DNA of 64,000 nt from Aeromicrobium terrae (GCF_008039565.1 NZ_VDUX01000001.1:620001-684000), one strand, 5' to 3'. Shown: positions 37,832 through 47,634, counted from the stretch's first letter. The notes: generated by a model from the sequence alone, not told the origin. Numbers and translations are program-made.

Positions 37832-38692
37832 ATGCCCTCCCCGATTCGCACGGTGCGCGGCGCCTGGAAGCAGGCGTCCGCCCAGCAGGCCCCGCTGCTC
37901 GCCGCCGGCGTGGCCTTCTACGCCTTCCTCTCGCTCTTCCCCGCGATGATCGCCGCCGTGATGGCGTACGGGCTCGTCGCCGACCCCGAGACGGTCGCGC
38001 GCCAGTCCGAGAAGGTGTCCGAGCACCTGCCGTCCGACGCCGCCTCCGTGGTGACCGGCCAGATGGACGAGATCGTCTCGACGAGCCCGGGGTCGCTCGG
38101 CATCGGCCTGGCGATCGCCCTCGTGCTGGCGCTCTACAGCGCGTCCGGCGGCGTGGGCAACCTCGTCACCGCGGTGAACACGATGTTCGGTTTCGACGAG
38201 GACCGCGGCCTCGTGAAGCGCAAGCTGCTCGCCCTCGGGCTGACGCTCGGCGCCATCGTCTTCATGGCCGTCACCCTGACGCTCGTCGCCGTGGTGCCCG
38301 CCGTCCTCGACGCCGTCGTCGACGTGCCCGGCCTGCGCGCCGCCCTCGAGGCCGGCCGCTGGGTCCTGCTCCTCGGTGCCGTGGTCGTCGGCATCGGCGT
38401 GCTGTTCCGGGTCGCGCCGAACCGCCCGTTCCCGGCGCCGCGTCTCGTCGGCAGGGGCGTGCTCGTCGCCAGCGCGCTGTGGGTGGCCGTGTCGGTCGGC
38501 TTCAGCCTCTACGTCGACAACTTCGGCAGCTACGGCAAGACGTACGGCGCGCTCGCCGGCGTCGTCGTGCTCCTCCTCTGGTTGTGGATCGGCATCTACG
38601 CGCTGCTGCTGGGCTCGGCGATCGAGGCCGTGCGCGAGGACGCACCGATCGAGGAGGAAGCAGAGGCCGTCCTCGTCGGCGACAGCGCCTAG
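37832..38692 (+). CDS. YihY/BrkB family membrane protein
   Basis: The 286-residue inner-membrane protein has six to eight helices and the YihY signatures APLLAAGVAFYAFLSLFPAM (near 22-41), NTMFGFDEDRGLVKRKLLA and SYGKTYGALAGVVVLLLWLW. The family was once mislabelled ribonuclease BN and has no known activity; a transport or envelope role is assumed. TAGCGT lies 6 nt before the ATG (37820-37825, leaderless pattern). It converges on the SDR gene with a four-base overlap. Confidence 0.88.
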   Translation: MPSPIRTVRGAWKQASAQQAPLLAAGVAFYAFLSLFPAMIAAVMAYGLVADPETVARQSEKVSEHLPSDAASVVTGQMDEIVSTSPGSLGIGLAIALVLALYSASGGVGNLVTAVNTMFGFDEDRGLVKRKLLALGLTLGAIVFMAVTLTLVAVVPAVLDAVVDVPGLRAALEAGRWVLLLGAVVVGIGVLFRVAPNRPFPAPRLVGRGVLVASALWVAVSVGFSLYVDNFGSYGKTYGALAGVVVLLLWLWIGIYALLLGSAIEAVREDAPIEEEAEAVLVGDSA

Positions 38693-39519
38693 CGGCCCTT
38701 GCGGATCTTCCGCTGGCCCTGGCGGCGGAGCAGCGGCTCGAGCCGCATGGTCGGGCCGGGCGCCACGCTCGTGGTGCGCATCAGGACGCCGCGCCAGGCC
38801 GGCATCGTGCGGTAGACCTTGCGCGTGCCGAACATGTCGACGAGCACCCGGGCGACGTGCGTCGGCTGCAGCAGCGTGCCGGACCGCACCAGCGACTGGG
38901 CCCGCCCGCCGGGCTCCATGTCGGCGAGCATGCGGGTGTCGACGCCGTCGGGGCAGATCGCGTGGACGCGGATCTTCTCGCCGCGCAGCTCAACGTGCAG
39001 TGAGGTGGCGAGCGACAGGACCGCGGCCTTCGTCGCCGCGTACATGCTCAGACCGGGCACCGGACCGTGCGAGCTCAGGGACGCGACGATCCCGATGTCG
39101 CCGCCCTTGAGGCCGTCGACGGCCTGCCGGCGGAACGCGTCCGTCGCGGTGCGCACTCCCCACACGACGCCCAGCAGGTTCACGTCGACGAGGGCACGGA
39201 CCTGCTGCTCGGTGAGGTCGTTGAGGTCGCCGTCGTAGCCGAGGCCGGCGTTGCACACCCAGGCACCGAGCGGGGCGATCACGCGGGCCTCCTCCAGGAC
39301 GCCCCGCGTCGCGTCGACGTCGGTGACGTCCAGCCCGAGCCCGAGGGCGGCGCCGATCTCGCTGGCGGTGACCTTCGCCGCCTCGACGTCGAGATCGGTG
39401 ACGACGACCTGGTAGCCGCGCCCCACCAGCTCGGCCGCGACGGCCCGCCCGATGCCGCGCGCGGCCCCCGTGACCACGGCTGATCGGGGCTTTCCGGCCT
39501 TCACGAGGGTCTTCGACAC
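38689..39519 (-). CDS. Short-chain dehydrogenase/reductase
   Basis: The 276-residue oxidoreductase has the NAD(P) motif [12 protein letters not shown] (about 16-27), the CNAGLGYDG loop, catalytic Ser in SLSSHG and the YxxxK pair in MYAATKAAV. Residues 225-276 form a longer tail than the minimal fold. Start GTG 39519 has TACTGT 6 nt upstream (39526-39531), a leaderless pattern. It is divergent from lexA and shares the LexA box at 39556 with it, so it may belong to the SOS regulon. Substrate unknown. Confidence 0.88.
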   Translation of the reverse strand: MSKTLVKAGKPRSAVVTGAARGIGRAVAAELVGRGYQVVVTDLDVEAAKVTASEIGAALGLGLDVTDVDATRGVLEEARVIAPLGAWVCNAGLGYDGDLNDLTEQQVRALVDVNLLGVVWGVRTATDAFRRQAVDGLKGGDIGIVASLSSHGPVPGLSMYAATKAAVLSLATSLHVELRGEKIRVHAICPDGVDTRMLADMEPGGRAQSLVRSGTLLQPTHVARVLVDMFGTRKVYRTMPAWRGVLMRTTSVAPGPTMRLEPLLRRQGQRKIRKGR

Positions 39520-39555
39520 GCGCTCACAGTAGGGATCCGAGCGTCCGACACGCCA

Positions 39556-39571
39556 TCGAACATATGTTTGA
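39556..39571. promoter_or_regulatory. SOS (LexA) box between lexA and the SDR gene
   Basis: TCGAACATATGTTTGA differs from the TCGAAC-N4-GTTCGA consensus at one base. If lexA is leaderless (start 39603, TACGCT -10 at 39591), the box covers its -35 region; it lies just upstream of the -35 position of the divergent SDR promoter. Confidence 0.9.
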
Positions 39572-39602
39572 TCGACGCGTCCGACGCGGTTACGCTCGGC
39601 CC

Positions 39603-40358
39603 ATGAGCGATGCAAGCAACCCGCGCCGCGGCCGTCCCCCGGGATCCCGCAACTCCGTCCGTGAGCTGCCCGACGGTCCGGTCGACGACCTCACCGGCCT
39701 CACCGCCCGCCAGCAGAAGGTGCTGGTGTTCCTGCGCGAGGAGATCGAGAAGCGCGGCTACCCGCCCAGCATGCGCGAGATCGGCGCCGCGGTCGGGCTG
39801 GCCAGCACGTCCTCCGTCGCCCACCAGCTGCAGGTGCTCGAGCGCCTCGGCTACGTGAAGCGCGACCCCAACCGCCCCCGTGCGCTGGAGATCTTCCTGC
39901 CGCAGGTGCTCAAGGCGCGGCAGTCCCTCGGCTCGGCCGAGGAGAGCGAGTTCGACGAGACCGGCATCGGCGACGCCCTTCCGGACGCCACCTACGTGCC
40001 GATGGTCGGCCGCATCGCCGCGGGCGGTCCGATCCTCGCCGAGGAGCGGGTCGAGGACGTCTTCCCGCTGCCCAAGTCGCTCGTCGGCGACGGCACGCTG
40101 TTCCTCCTGGAGGTCAGCGGCGACTCGATGATCGACGCGGCCATCTGCAACGGCGACTACGTCGTCGTGCGTCAGCAGCCGGTCGCCGAGAACGGCGAGA
40201 TCGTGGCCGCCATGCTCGACGGCGAGGCCACCGTCAAGACGTTCCAGCGCAAGGACGGCCAGGTCTGGCTGCTCCCGCACAACGACGACTACTCCCCCAT
40301 CGACGGCACCCACGCCACGATCCTGGGCAAGGTCACCGCGGTCCTGCGTCGCGTCTGA
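39603..40358 (+). CDS. lexA: LexA SOS repressor
   Basis: The 251-residue repressor has a basic AT-hook-like N-tail ([10 protein letters not shown], 8-17), a winged helix (about 34-98, with [22 protein letters not shown]), the Ala140-Gly141 self-cleavage site in [12 protein letters not shown], and the Ser175 (GDSM) and Lys212 (TVKTF) catalytic dyad. RecA filaments trigger cleavage. ATG 39603 has TACGCT 6 nt upstream and lies 31 bases after the LexA box, giving classical autoregulation. Confidence 0.97.
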   Translation: MSDASNPRRGRPPGSRNSVRELPDGPVDDLTGLTARQQKVLVFLREEIEKRGYPPSMREIGAAVGLASTSSVAHQLQVLERLGYVKRDPNRPRALEIFLPQVLKARQSLGSAEESEFDETGIGDALPDATYVPMVGRIAAGGPILAEERVEDVFPLPKSLVGDGTLFLLEVSGDSMIDAAICNGDYVVVRQQPVAENGEIVAAMLDGEATVKTFQRKDGQVWLLPHNDDYSPIDGTHATILGKVTAVLRRV

Positions 40359-40367
40359 GGTTCGCCC

Positions 40368-42341
40368 TCAGCTCTTGAACGAGAGGGTGCCCACGGAGTA
40401 GCCGTGACCCTGCGTCACGTACTTCGTGTGCGTCCCGGTGAACGTGCGTCCGATGCCGCGCCACGAGTCCGGGTTGACCTCGATCCGGTAGTTGCCGGTG
40501 GCGAGACCGCGGATCTTGAAGTTGCCCTTGGAGTTCGTGTACGCCGAGCGCATCACCAGCTTGCCCTTGGTCGAGAACGCCGAGACCAGCATCTCCTTGT
40601 TGCTCTTGCCGTCGATGCGGGAGACGTGGCCGGAGATCGTGGCGCCCTGGTAGACCTTCAGGGTCTTGCTGGAGTGGATGTAGACGTCGCCGTTGTCGGA
40701 CCGGTCGACGTTGAAGAGCGCGTAGCGGCCGGCCCCGTAGTGCGGGCAGACGTCGCGGTACATCCAGCCGACGTAGCCCTTGGGCACAGGCTTGCCGCCC
40801 TCGGCGTTCGTCGGGAACGGCGGGTTCGCGTAGTCGGGGTCCTTGGACCGGTTGTCCTCGGCGTACCGACCGTCGACGGTCTTCCAGCGCTCGTTGGAGC
40901 GGTCGTCCTTGAAGTACAGATTGTTGTTGTGGTAGATGCTCGGGTACCAGCGGTGGCAGCCGGTTGTCCGCCCCACCTCGGCCCAGTACTTGCCCGGGCG
41001 AACCTTGGTCATGTCGAAGTTGCCGGCCGAGCTCGCGGTTCCGGTGCGGACCTTCGGCGAGTCGAGGATCTCCTTGTTGGGGATGTACTCGCGCAGCGAC
41101 ACGTAGCGGTCGCTGATCTGCGGGCTGAAGCCGTCGTAGTCGAACTGGAACTTCACCGTGGCCGTCGCGTTGCGCAGCACCGGGTTGACTGTGACGTTCG
41201 GCGACTCCGACGTCAGCTCGATGAGGTGAGCAGTGCTGTACGTGTAGTCGAGGATGTCGTTGCAGCTGCCGTAGCCGCCCTCGCCGGGGCCGCCGTTCCA
41301 GGACTCGAAGTCACCGCCGGAGGCCGGCACCACGCGCACCATGTAGCGCTTGTTGTTCGCGATTGCCGGCGTGGCCGGGAGGAACCTGATGGCGAAGGAA
41401 CCGGACGTCTCCTGCGACCCGTACCGGTTCGCGCAGTACGGGGAGTCCAGCTCGCGTCGCGGCGTGCCGCTCGGCGTGGTGACCGGCGGTGCGAACACCT
41501 GGACCTCACGTGCGCCGGCGACCGAGCCGGAGATCGTGCCCCAGGCGACGTCCGCGTGGAACGCGGCGTACGGCCTGACCGCGATCGTGGTGCCCTCGGT
41601 GATGGTGCGACCGCCGCCGCGCTCACCACCCACGCTCCCGCTCGAGCTCCCACGCCACCACCACGAGGTGAATTCGCCGTTCACCTCGGCGCTGACGCGC
41701 AGCTTGTAGCGCGACGTGGAGGTGGTGTTGTTGGGTCCCATCTTGACCGGGAACGTAAATGAGGAACCGTTGGAGACGGACCGCGACGACGAGAGAGTCG
41801 AGGTTTCCTTCGAGACCCTGTACAGGCTCACCTTGACACCCGAGAGGCCGGTCATGGATCCGGAGACGGTGCCGGTGATGTCCTGCTTCGTGACCAGGGG
41901 CTCCACGCCGATCCACTTGTCGTAGTCGTAGGACGACGCCAAGTCGAACTGCCGATACTCGAGCTTGACCTTGACGCTGCCGCCCACCCAGCTGTTCTGG
42001 GGCACGCCGTCGGCGTGCTTCTCGGGGTGGTACTTCAGCCTCACCGTGTCCGTGCCCCCCTTGGGGACCGAGTACCGCACTCGCTGGCTCTCGGTGTCGT
42101 CCTCCCCCTGGATGTGGACGTAGCCCGAGCACCCCTTGGACGAGAAGGAGCAGCCCAGCTTCACGGTGCCGTACCAGTAGCTGCCGCCGTTCTTGAGAAC
42201 GAGCACGGACGACTTCTGCTGCACGCCCGTGTGCGTGGCGGCACCAGCAGTCGTGGTCGAGGCCTGGACGGCGACGATCACGCCGGCGAGAAGAGCGAAC
42301 GTCGCGAGGATCGGGCCCCACCGCATGGCTCGAATGTTCAT
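40368..42341 (-). CDS. Large secreted protein with carboxypeptidase-regulatory-like domains
   Basis: The 657-residue protein has a signal peptide (about residues 1-35) and is built of beta domains. Carboxypeptidase-regulatory-like modules can be seen at ITGTVSGSMTGLSGVKVSLYR (spread over about 153-173), TISGHVSRIDGKSNKEML near the C-terminus and GNFKIRGLATGNYRIEVNP. Several cysteine pairs (GCSFSSKGCSG; DVCPHYG) suggest disulfides. It lacks a membrane or sortase anchor. It is probably an extracellular structural or adhesin-like protein. The start at 42341 gives the complete signal peptide. Confidence 0.8.
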   Translation of the reverse strand: MNIRAMRWGPILATFALLAGVIVAVQASTTTAGAATHTGVQQKSSVLVLKNGGSYWYGTVKLGCSFSSKGCSGYVHIQGEDDTESQRVRYSVPKGGTDTVRLKYHPEKHADGVPQNSWVGGSVKVKLEYRQFDLASSYDYDKWIGVEPLVTKQDITGTVSGSMTGLSGVKVSLYRVSKETSTLSSSRSVSNGSSFTFPVKMGPNNTTSTSRYKLRVSAEVNGEFTSWWWRGSSSGSVGGERGGGRTITEGTTIAVRPYAAFHADVAWGTISGSVAGAREVQVFAPPVTTPSGTPRRELDSPYCANRYGSQETSGSFAIRFLPATPAIANNKRYMVRVVPASGGDFESWNGGPGEGGYGSCNDILDYTYSTAHLIELTSESPNVTVNPVLRNATATVKFQFDYDGFSPQISDRYVSLREYIPNKEILDSPKVRTGTASSAGNFDMTKVRPGKYWAEVGRTTGCHRWYPSIYHNNNLYFKDDRSNERWKTVDGRYAEDNRSKDPDYANPPFPTNAEGGKPVPKGYVGWMYRDVCPHYGAGRYALFNVDRSDNGDVYIHSSKTLKVYQGATISGHVSRIDGKSNKEMLVSAFSTKGKLVMRSAYTNSKGNFKIRGLATGNYRIEVNPDSWRGIGRTFTGTHTKYVTQGHGYSVGTLSFKS

Positions 42342-42393
42342 CGGGTTCCCGAGTCCTTCGATGTCGCGAAAAGGTCGGCTCAGGGTATCAAAG

Positions 42394-44343
42394 TCACGCG
42401 GGGGCGGCTGGGACGTCGAGACGACGCAGCGCGCCGAGAACGACGTCGCGATCCGTGGTGCGCCACATCGGCGGGAGCGACGCGGCGAGGAAGGATCCGT
42501 AGCGGGCGGTGACGAGCCGAGGATCCAGGATCGCGACGACGCCGCGGTCGGTGGCCCGGCGGATGAGGCGTCCGGTGCCCTGGGCCAGGAGCAGCGCCGC
42601 GTGGGCCGCCGCCACCGACATGAAGCCGTTGCCGCCGCGCTTCTCGACCAGCCGCTGGCGCGCACTCATCAGCGGGTCGTCCGGCCGCGGGAACGGGATG
42701 CGGTCGATGACGACGAGCTGGCAGGTGTCCCCCGGCAGGTCGATGCCCTGCCAGAGGCTGAGCGTGCCGAAGAGGCAGGTGCTCGGCTCCTCGGCGAAGC
42801 GCCGGGCGAGCTCGGGCAGCTGGGCGTCGCCCTGGCACCAGATGTCCAGGTCCGGCAGGCGCGGGCGGATGGCCTCGGCCGCCTCCTCGGCCGCGCGGCG
42901 CGACGAGAACAGGCCGAGGGTGCGGCCGCCGGCCGCCTCGACCAGCGCCGCGATCTCGTCGATCCGCTCGTCGCCCAGGCCGTCGCGGCCCGGCGGCGGC
43001 AGGTGGCGGGCGACGTAGAGCATGCCTTGCGAGCCGTAGTCGAACGGCGAGCCGACGTCGACGGCGGACCAGGAGTCGTCGCCCGGGTCGAGCCCGAGGG
43101 AGGCGGCCAGCGGGTCGAAGCCGCCGCCCAGCGTGAGCGTGGCGCTGGTGAGCACGACCGTCTTCTCGCCGAACAGCTTGTCGCGCAGCCGGCCGGACAC
43201 GTCGATCGGCGCGACGTGCAGGCGAGGGCCGTTGCGGCTCTCGCTGAGCCACAGCACCTCGGTCTCGGCCTTCACCGCCATGCGCTCGGCCACCTGACGC
43301 ACCTCGTCGACCATGCCGCGCGCCTGCTGGCGGCCGGCGTCCGGACCGCCGGGCTCGACCGGCCCTTCCGCCTTCTCCTTGGGGAACGACGACAGGCACG
43401 CGCGGGCCGAGTCGCGCACGAAGGCGAGGGCATCGGCGAGCGCCTCGTCGGGCACGTCGATGCGCCCGGGCTCCACGCGGGAGAGGACGTCGGCGAGCGT
43501 ATCGGCGGCGTCGGTGAGGTCGTCGACCTCGTGGCCCTCGGCGTGCGGGCGCGCACGACGGGCGGCGCGCTCGATAACAGCGGGGTCGAGCTCGTCGGTG
43601 GCGGCCTGGGTGACCCGGGCGGCCAGCTCGTGCGCCTCGTCCACGACCACGGCGTCGTACTCCGGCAGCATCGGCACGCCGTCGATGGCGTCGATGGCCA
43701 GCAGGGCGTGATTGGTGACGACCAGGTCGGCGTGACGAGCGTCCTCGCGGGCCCGCTCGGCGAAGCACTCGAGCGCGTGGGCGCATCGGGTGGCTCCGAG
43801 GCACTCGCGGTGGTTGACGCTGACCTGCCGCCAGGCCCGGTCGGTGTGGGCCGGGGCCGAGTCACGGTCGCCGACGGCCGCGTCGGCCGCCGCCTTCTCA
43901 GCCCACTCGCGCAGCTCGACCACCTCGGCGCCCAGCGATCCCTCGGGCACCTCGACCAGGACGCCCTGGTCGTCCGGCGCCCCCTCGCGGACGCGGTGCA
44001 GGCAGGCGTAGTTGCTCCGGCCCTTCACGACCGCGTGGTGCGGCACCTCGTCCATCGTGGCCCGGGCGGCCTCCTTGAGCGCCGGGATGTCGCGCTCGAC
44101 CAGCTGGTGCTGCAGGTTCAGCGTCGCGGTGGCGACGACCACGCGCTCCCCGCGCAGGAGGCTCGGCACCAGGTAGCCGAGCGACTTGCCGGTGCCGGTG
44201 CCGGCCTGCACGAGCAGGTGCGTGCCGGACTCCAGGGCGTCGCGGACGGCTTCGGCCATGGTCACCTGACCTGGGCGTTCGGTGCCCCCGACCGCCTCCA
44301 CCGCCGCGTGCAGGACGGTGCGGACATCAGGCTCGGAGGGCAT
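42394..44343 (-). CDS. DinG-like ATP-dependent DNA helicase
   Basis: The 649-residue superfamily 2 helicase has Walker A QAGTGTGKS, the DEAH-type box VVDEAHELA, four cysteines for an iron-sulfur cluster between them (CLHRV, CLGATRC, LECF), and the late motifs FGTLSLWQGIDLPGDTCQLV and GTGRLIRRATDRGVV. DinG helicases unwind 5' overhangs and R-loops. In other bacteria dinG is SOS-induced, but no LexA box precedes this gene; TAGGCT lies 6 nt before the ATG (leaderless pattern). Confidence 0.92.
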   Translation of the reverse strand: MPSEPDVRTVLHAAVEAVGGTERPGQVTMAEAVRDALESGTHLLVQAGTGTGKSLGYLVPSLLRGERVVVATATLNLQHQLVERDIPALKEAARATMDEVPHHAVVKGRSNYACLHRVREGAPDDQGVLVEVPEGSLGAEVVELREWAEKAAADAAVGDRDSAPAHTDRAWRQVSVNHRECLGATRCAHALECFAERAREDARHADLVVTNHALLAIDAIDGVPMLPEYDAVVVDEAHELAARVTQAATDELDPAVIERAARRARPHAEGHEVDDLTDAADTLADVLSRVEPGRIDVPDEALADALAFVRDSARACLSSFPKEKAEGPVEPGGPDAGRQQARGMVDEVRQVAERMAVKAETEVLWLSESRNGPRLHVAPIDVSGRLRDKLFGEKTVVLTSATLTLGGGFDPLAASLGLDPGDDSWSAVDVGSPFDYGSQGMLYVARHLPPPGRDGLGDERIDEIAALVEAAGGRTLGLFSSRRAAEEAAEAIRPRLPDLDIWCQGDAQLPELARRFAEEPSTCLFGTLSLWQGIDLPGDTCQLVVIDRIPFPRPDDPLMSARQRLVEKRGGNGFMSVAAAHAALLLAQGTGRLIRRATDRGVVAILDPRLVTARYGSFLAASLPPMWRTTDRDVVLGALRRLDVPAAPA

Positions 44344-44396
44344 GCCGCGAGCCTAGTCGCGGCATCGCACGGGCACGGTCAGCCGTCCACACGCGT

Positions 44397-44446
44397 GTGG
44401 TCTCGATACGCCCGACTCGCTGGCGCTCGCCGGGCACTCGACCACC
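44397..44446. repeat. REP-like intergenic hairpin element
   Basis: GTGGTCTCGA (44397-44406) faces TCGACCAC (44438-44445) with inner arms GCCCG and CGGGC, giving the GGTCTCGATACGC...CTCGACCACC layout I know as a dispersed repeat in Nocardioidaceae and related high-GC genomes. It occurs once in the window, between the DinG-like gene and hflX. Confidence 0.6.
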
Positions 44447-44455
44447 GTGATCGCT

Positions 44456-45823
44456 CTAGAGGGACTGGAGCTGGTGGGCGAGGTCCTCGGGGACGCGGGC
44501 CACGATGTGGGTGCCGTCAGCGGCGTGGTCGAGGCTCTCGATCTCGCCGGACTCGTGCACCTGGCTGAGCAGGTCGCCACGCGCGTACGGCACGACGACG
44601 TCGACGACGGTGGCCGGCCGCGGGAGGTCGGCCTCGACGGCCGACAGCAGCTCGTCGATGCCCTCGCCGGTGTGTGCGCTGACCACGACGGCGTGCGGCT
44701 CGCGGGCGAGCACCTGCTTGACCACGAGGGGGTCGGCGGTATCGGCCTTGTTGATGACGACGATCTCTGGCACCTTCTGCGCGCCGATCTCCGCGAACAC
44801 CTCGCGCACCGCGGCGATCTGGCCCTCCGGGTCCGGGTGCGAGCCGTCGACGACGTGCAGGACGAGGTCGGACTCGGCGACCTCCTCCAGGGTGGAGCGG
44901 AACGCCTCGACGAGCTGGTGCGGGAGGTGCCGGACGAACCCGACGGTGTCGGACAGCGTGTAGACGCGGCCGTCGGAGGTCTGGGTGCGCCGGGTGGTGG
45001 GGTCCAGCGTGGCGAACAGCGCGTCCTCCACCAGCACGCCCGCGCCGGTGAGGCGGTTCAGCAGGCTGGACTTGCCGGCGTTGGTGTACCCGGCGATGGA
45101 GACCGACGGGATGGCGTTGCGGCGTCGGTTGGCCTTCTTGGTGTCACGCGTGGTGCGCAGCATCGCGAGCTCGCGGCGCAGCTTGGCCATCTTGGCCTGT
45201 ATGCGGCGGCGGTCGGTCTCGAGCTTCGTCTCACCAGGGCCGCGGCCGCCGATGCCCTCGCCGCCCGCGGCACGGCCGCCGGCCTGACGGGACAGCTGGC
45301 CGCCCCAGCCGCGCAGGCGCTGGGTCTGGTACTGCAGCTGCGCGAGCTCGACCTGCGCCTTGCCCTCGGCGCTCTTCGCGTGCTGGGCGAAGATGTCGAG
45401 GATCAGCGCCGTGCGGTCGACGACCTTGACCTTGGTGCGGTCCTCCAGGTTGCGGAGCTGGCCCGGCGCGAGCTCGCCGTCGCAGATCACGGTGTCGGCG
45501 CCGCTGGCCTGCACGGCGTCGCGGAGCTCGTCGACCTTCCCTCGGCCGATGTACGTGGCGGGGTCGGGCTTCTGGCGACGCTGCATCAGCGCGTCGAGAA
45601 CCTCCGAGCCGGCGGTCTCGGCGAGCAGCTTCAGCTCGGTGAGCGAGTTCTCGGCGTCCTCGACCGTGCCCTCGGTCCACACCCCTACGAGGACCACGCG
45701 CTCGAGGCGCAGCTGCCGGTACTCGACCTCGGTGATGTCCTCGAGCTCGGTGCGCAGCCCGGAGACGCGTCGCAGCGACTGCCGTTCCTCGAGCTCGAGT
45801 CCGTCCGTGCCCGGTTCACTCAC
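44456..45823 (-). CDS. hflX: GTPase HflX
   Basis: The 455-residue protein has the HflX N-terminal domain, a coiled linker (RRRIQAKMAKLRRELAMLR) and the GTPase motifs GYTNAGKSSL (G1), FATLDPTTRR (G2), DTVGF (G3) and NKAD (G4). It binds ribosomes and rescues or splits stalled 70S particles under stress. It follows dapF with a four-base overlap, making the miaA-dapF-hflX operon known from other Actinobacteria. Confidence 0.95.
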   Translation of the reverse strand: MSEPGTDGLELEERQSLRRVSGLRTELEDITEVEYRQLRLERVVLVGVWTEGTVEDAENSLTELKLLAETAGSEVLDALMQRRQKPDPATYIGRGKVDELRDAVQASGADTVICDGELAPGQLRNLEDRTKVKVVDRTALILDIFAQHAKSAEGKAQVELAQLQYQTQRLRGWGGQLSRQAGGRAAGGEGIGGRGPGETKLETDRRRIQAKMAKLRRELAMLRTTRDTKKANRRRNAIPSVSIAGYTNAGKSSLLNRLTGAGVLVEDALFATLDPTTRRTQTSDGRVYTLSDTVGFVRHLPHQLVEAFRSTLEEVAESDLVLHVVDGSHPDPEGQIAAVREVFAEIGAQKVPEIVVINKADTADPLVVKQVLAREPHAVVVSAHTGEGIDELLSAVEADLPRPATVVDVVVPYARGDLLSQVHESGEIESLDHAADGTHIVARVPEDLAHQLQSL

Positions 45824-46638
45824 GAGAGCCAGTCCATCTCGCCTCGGGCGACGATCTCGGCCGGTCCGGTGAGCGTGAGGGGCATTGAAGGTCCCCAGTC
45901 CACCCAGACGGTCCCCCCGGGAACGTCGACACGGCAGTGCAAGGGATCTGACGTCCGACGATCAAGAGCGTGCGCGACGACAGCTGCACATGCCCCAGTG
46001 CCGCATGAGCGCGTCTCGCCAGATCCGCGCTCATGGACACGCAGCTTGATGTGCTCGGCGTCAACCCGCTGCACGAACTCGATGTTCACGCCCTCTGGGT
46101 ACACCGAATGGTCGAAATCCGGCTGGTCGACCAAGTAGCCCGCGTCGGAGAGGGAATCGACGAACGCGACCGCATGCGGGTTGCCGGTGCGAACGTCCTG
46201 GGCTTCCCACGTGCGGCCGTTGGCGCTGACCTTTGAGTAGCCGCGAACTTCTGGCAAGCCCATGTCCACGCTGAACATGTCCTCGTGCGGCGTCACGGTC
46301 TTGTCGCCACCGCGGGTTCCGATGACGATCGGCTCACCCTCCGGAACCAAGCCCTCCTGCAGGAGGTGCAGGGCAAAGACCCGGACGCCGTTGCCACACA
46401 TCTCGCTCACCGAGCCGTCGGCATTGGAGTAGTCCATGAACCAGGTGGCATCAGAAGGCTCACCGAGCGCAGCGGTGCGGATGACACGCATGACGCCGTC
46501 GGCGCCGATGCCGCGCCGACGGTCGCAGAGCCCGGCCACGAAGGCAGGGTCGAGCGTGCCGTGGACCGTGCCGTCATGGTCAGGAAGCAGCACGAAGTCG
46601 TTCTCCGTGCCGTGCCCCTTGAGCCATGGAAACGTCAT
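45820..46638 (-). CDS. dapF: Diaminopimelate epimerase
   Basis: The 272-residue enzyme converts LL- to meso-diaminopimelate for lysine and peptidoglycan. Both catalytic cysteines are present: NADGSVSEMCGNGVR and GETRSCGTGACAA. Length is normal. TAGACT lies 6 nt before the ATG (46645-46650), so it can start its own leaderless mRNA although it also follows miaA by nine bases. Its base composition is somewhat less GC-rich than miaA and hflX on either side, so the gene may have been replaced by transfer. Confidence 0.95.
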   Translation of the reverse strand: MTFPWLKGHGTENDFVLLPDHDGTVHGTLDPAFVAGLCDRRRGIGADGVMRVIRTAALGEPSDATWFMDYSNADGSVSEMCGNGVRVFALHLLQEGLVPEGEPIVIGTRGGDKTVTPHEDMFSVDMGLPEVRGYSKVSANGRTWEAQDVRTGNPHAVAFVDSLSDAGYLVDQPDFDHSVYPEGVNIEFVQRVDAEHIKLRVHERGSGETRSCGTGACAAVVAHALDRRTSDPLHCRVDVPGGTVWVDWGPSMPLTLTGPAEIVARGEMDWLS

Positions 46639-46647
46639 GGGACCAGT

Positions 46648-47565
46648 CTACGGGCGGGTGACGACCCCGACTGCCGCGTCGACGAGGGCCGGGTCGTCGT
46701 GTGCCAGCCACTGCACCCGAGGGTCCTGGTGGAACAGCCGGTCCTGACGCCGGGCGAACTTCCGGGTCGCGGCCACCGTCGCGTCCTTGGCCTCCCGCTC
46801 GGTGCACTCGCCCCGCAGCAGTGTCAGGACCTGCGCATACCCGAGTGCCCGCTCCGCCGTGGGGCTGCCGACGAGTCCCTGGTCGGCGAGCGCGCGCACC
46901 TCGTCGACGAGGCCGGCGGCGAACATCGCGTCGACGCGACGCGTGATGCGGTCGTCGAGCACGTCGCGCGGCACCTCGAGACCGAGCAGGACGACGTCGT
47001 CGTACACCGACTCGTGCGGGGGCAGCTCCGCGGTGAACGCCTCCCCGGTCAGCTCGATCACCTCCAGGGCGCGGACGATCCGGCGCCCGTTGCTCGGCAG
47101 GATCCGTGCGGCAGCGGCGGGGTCGGCGGCGGCGAGCCGCTCGTGCAGCGCCTCCGGCCCCACGGTCTCCAGCTCGGCGGCCCAGCGAGCCCGGACCACC
47201 GGGTCCGTCCCCGGGAAGTCCAGACGGTCGACGACGGCGCGGACGTACAGCGACGACCCGCCGACGAGGATCGGTGTCACGCCCCGCGCGCGACAGTCCT
47301 CGATCGCGGTCCGGGCCGCGCGCTGGAAGGCGGCCACCGACGCGCCCTCGGTGACGTCGAGGACGTCGAGCAGGTGGTGACGGACGCCGCCGCGATCGGC
47401 CTCGGGCAGCTTCGCCGTCCCGACGTCCATCCCCCGGTAGAGCTGCATCGAGTCGGCGTTGACGATCTCCGCGGAGCCGAGCCGCTGCGCCACGGCGATG
47501 GCGAGGTCGGACTTGCCCGACGCGGTGGGGCCGACCACGACGACGATGCGATCGAGGGCAGACAT
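46648..47565 (-). CDS. miaA: tRNA dimethylallyltransferase
   Basis: The 305-residue enzyme adds a dimethylallyl group to A37 of tRNAs reading UNN codons. Motifs include GPTASGKS (P-loop), NADSMQLYRGMDVGTAK, HHLLDV, and the zinc-free C-terminal RRVDAMFAAGLVDEV and ALGYAQV. MiaB, encoded 5 kb away, completes the modification. GACAAT lies 7 nt before the ATG. Confidence 0.95.
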   Translation of the reverse strand: MSALDRIVVVVGPTASGKSDLAIAVAQRLGSAEIVNADSMQLYRGMDVGTAKLPEADRGGVRHHLLDVLDVTEGASVAAFQRAARTAIEDCRARGVTPILVGGSSLYVRAVVDRLDFPGTDPVVRARWAAELETVGPEALHERLAAADPAAAARILPSNGRRIVRALEVIELTGEAFTAELPPHESVYDDVVLLGLEVPRDVLDDRITRRVDAMFAAGLVDEVRALADQGLVGSPTAERALGYAQVLTLLRGECTEREAKDATVAATRKFARRQDRLFHQDPRVQWLAHDDPALVDAAVGVVTRP

Positions 47566-47634
47566 GTGCGCGATTGTCGCAGTAGTGTCCGAGACATCGG
47601 GGGCATCGGCCCGTCACGACACCGAGGAGGGACC

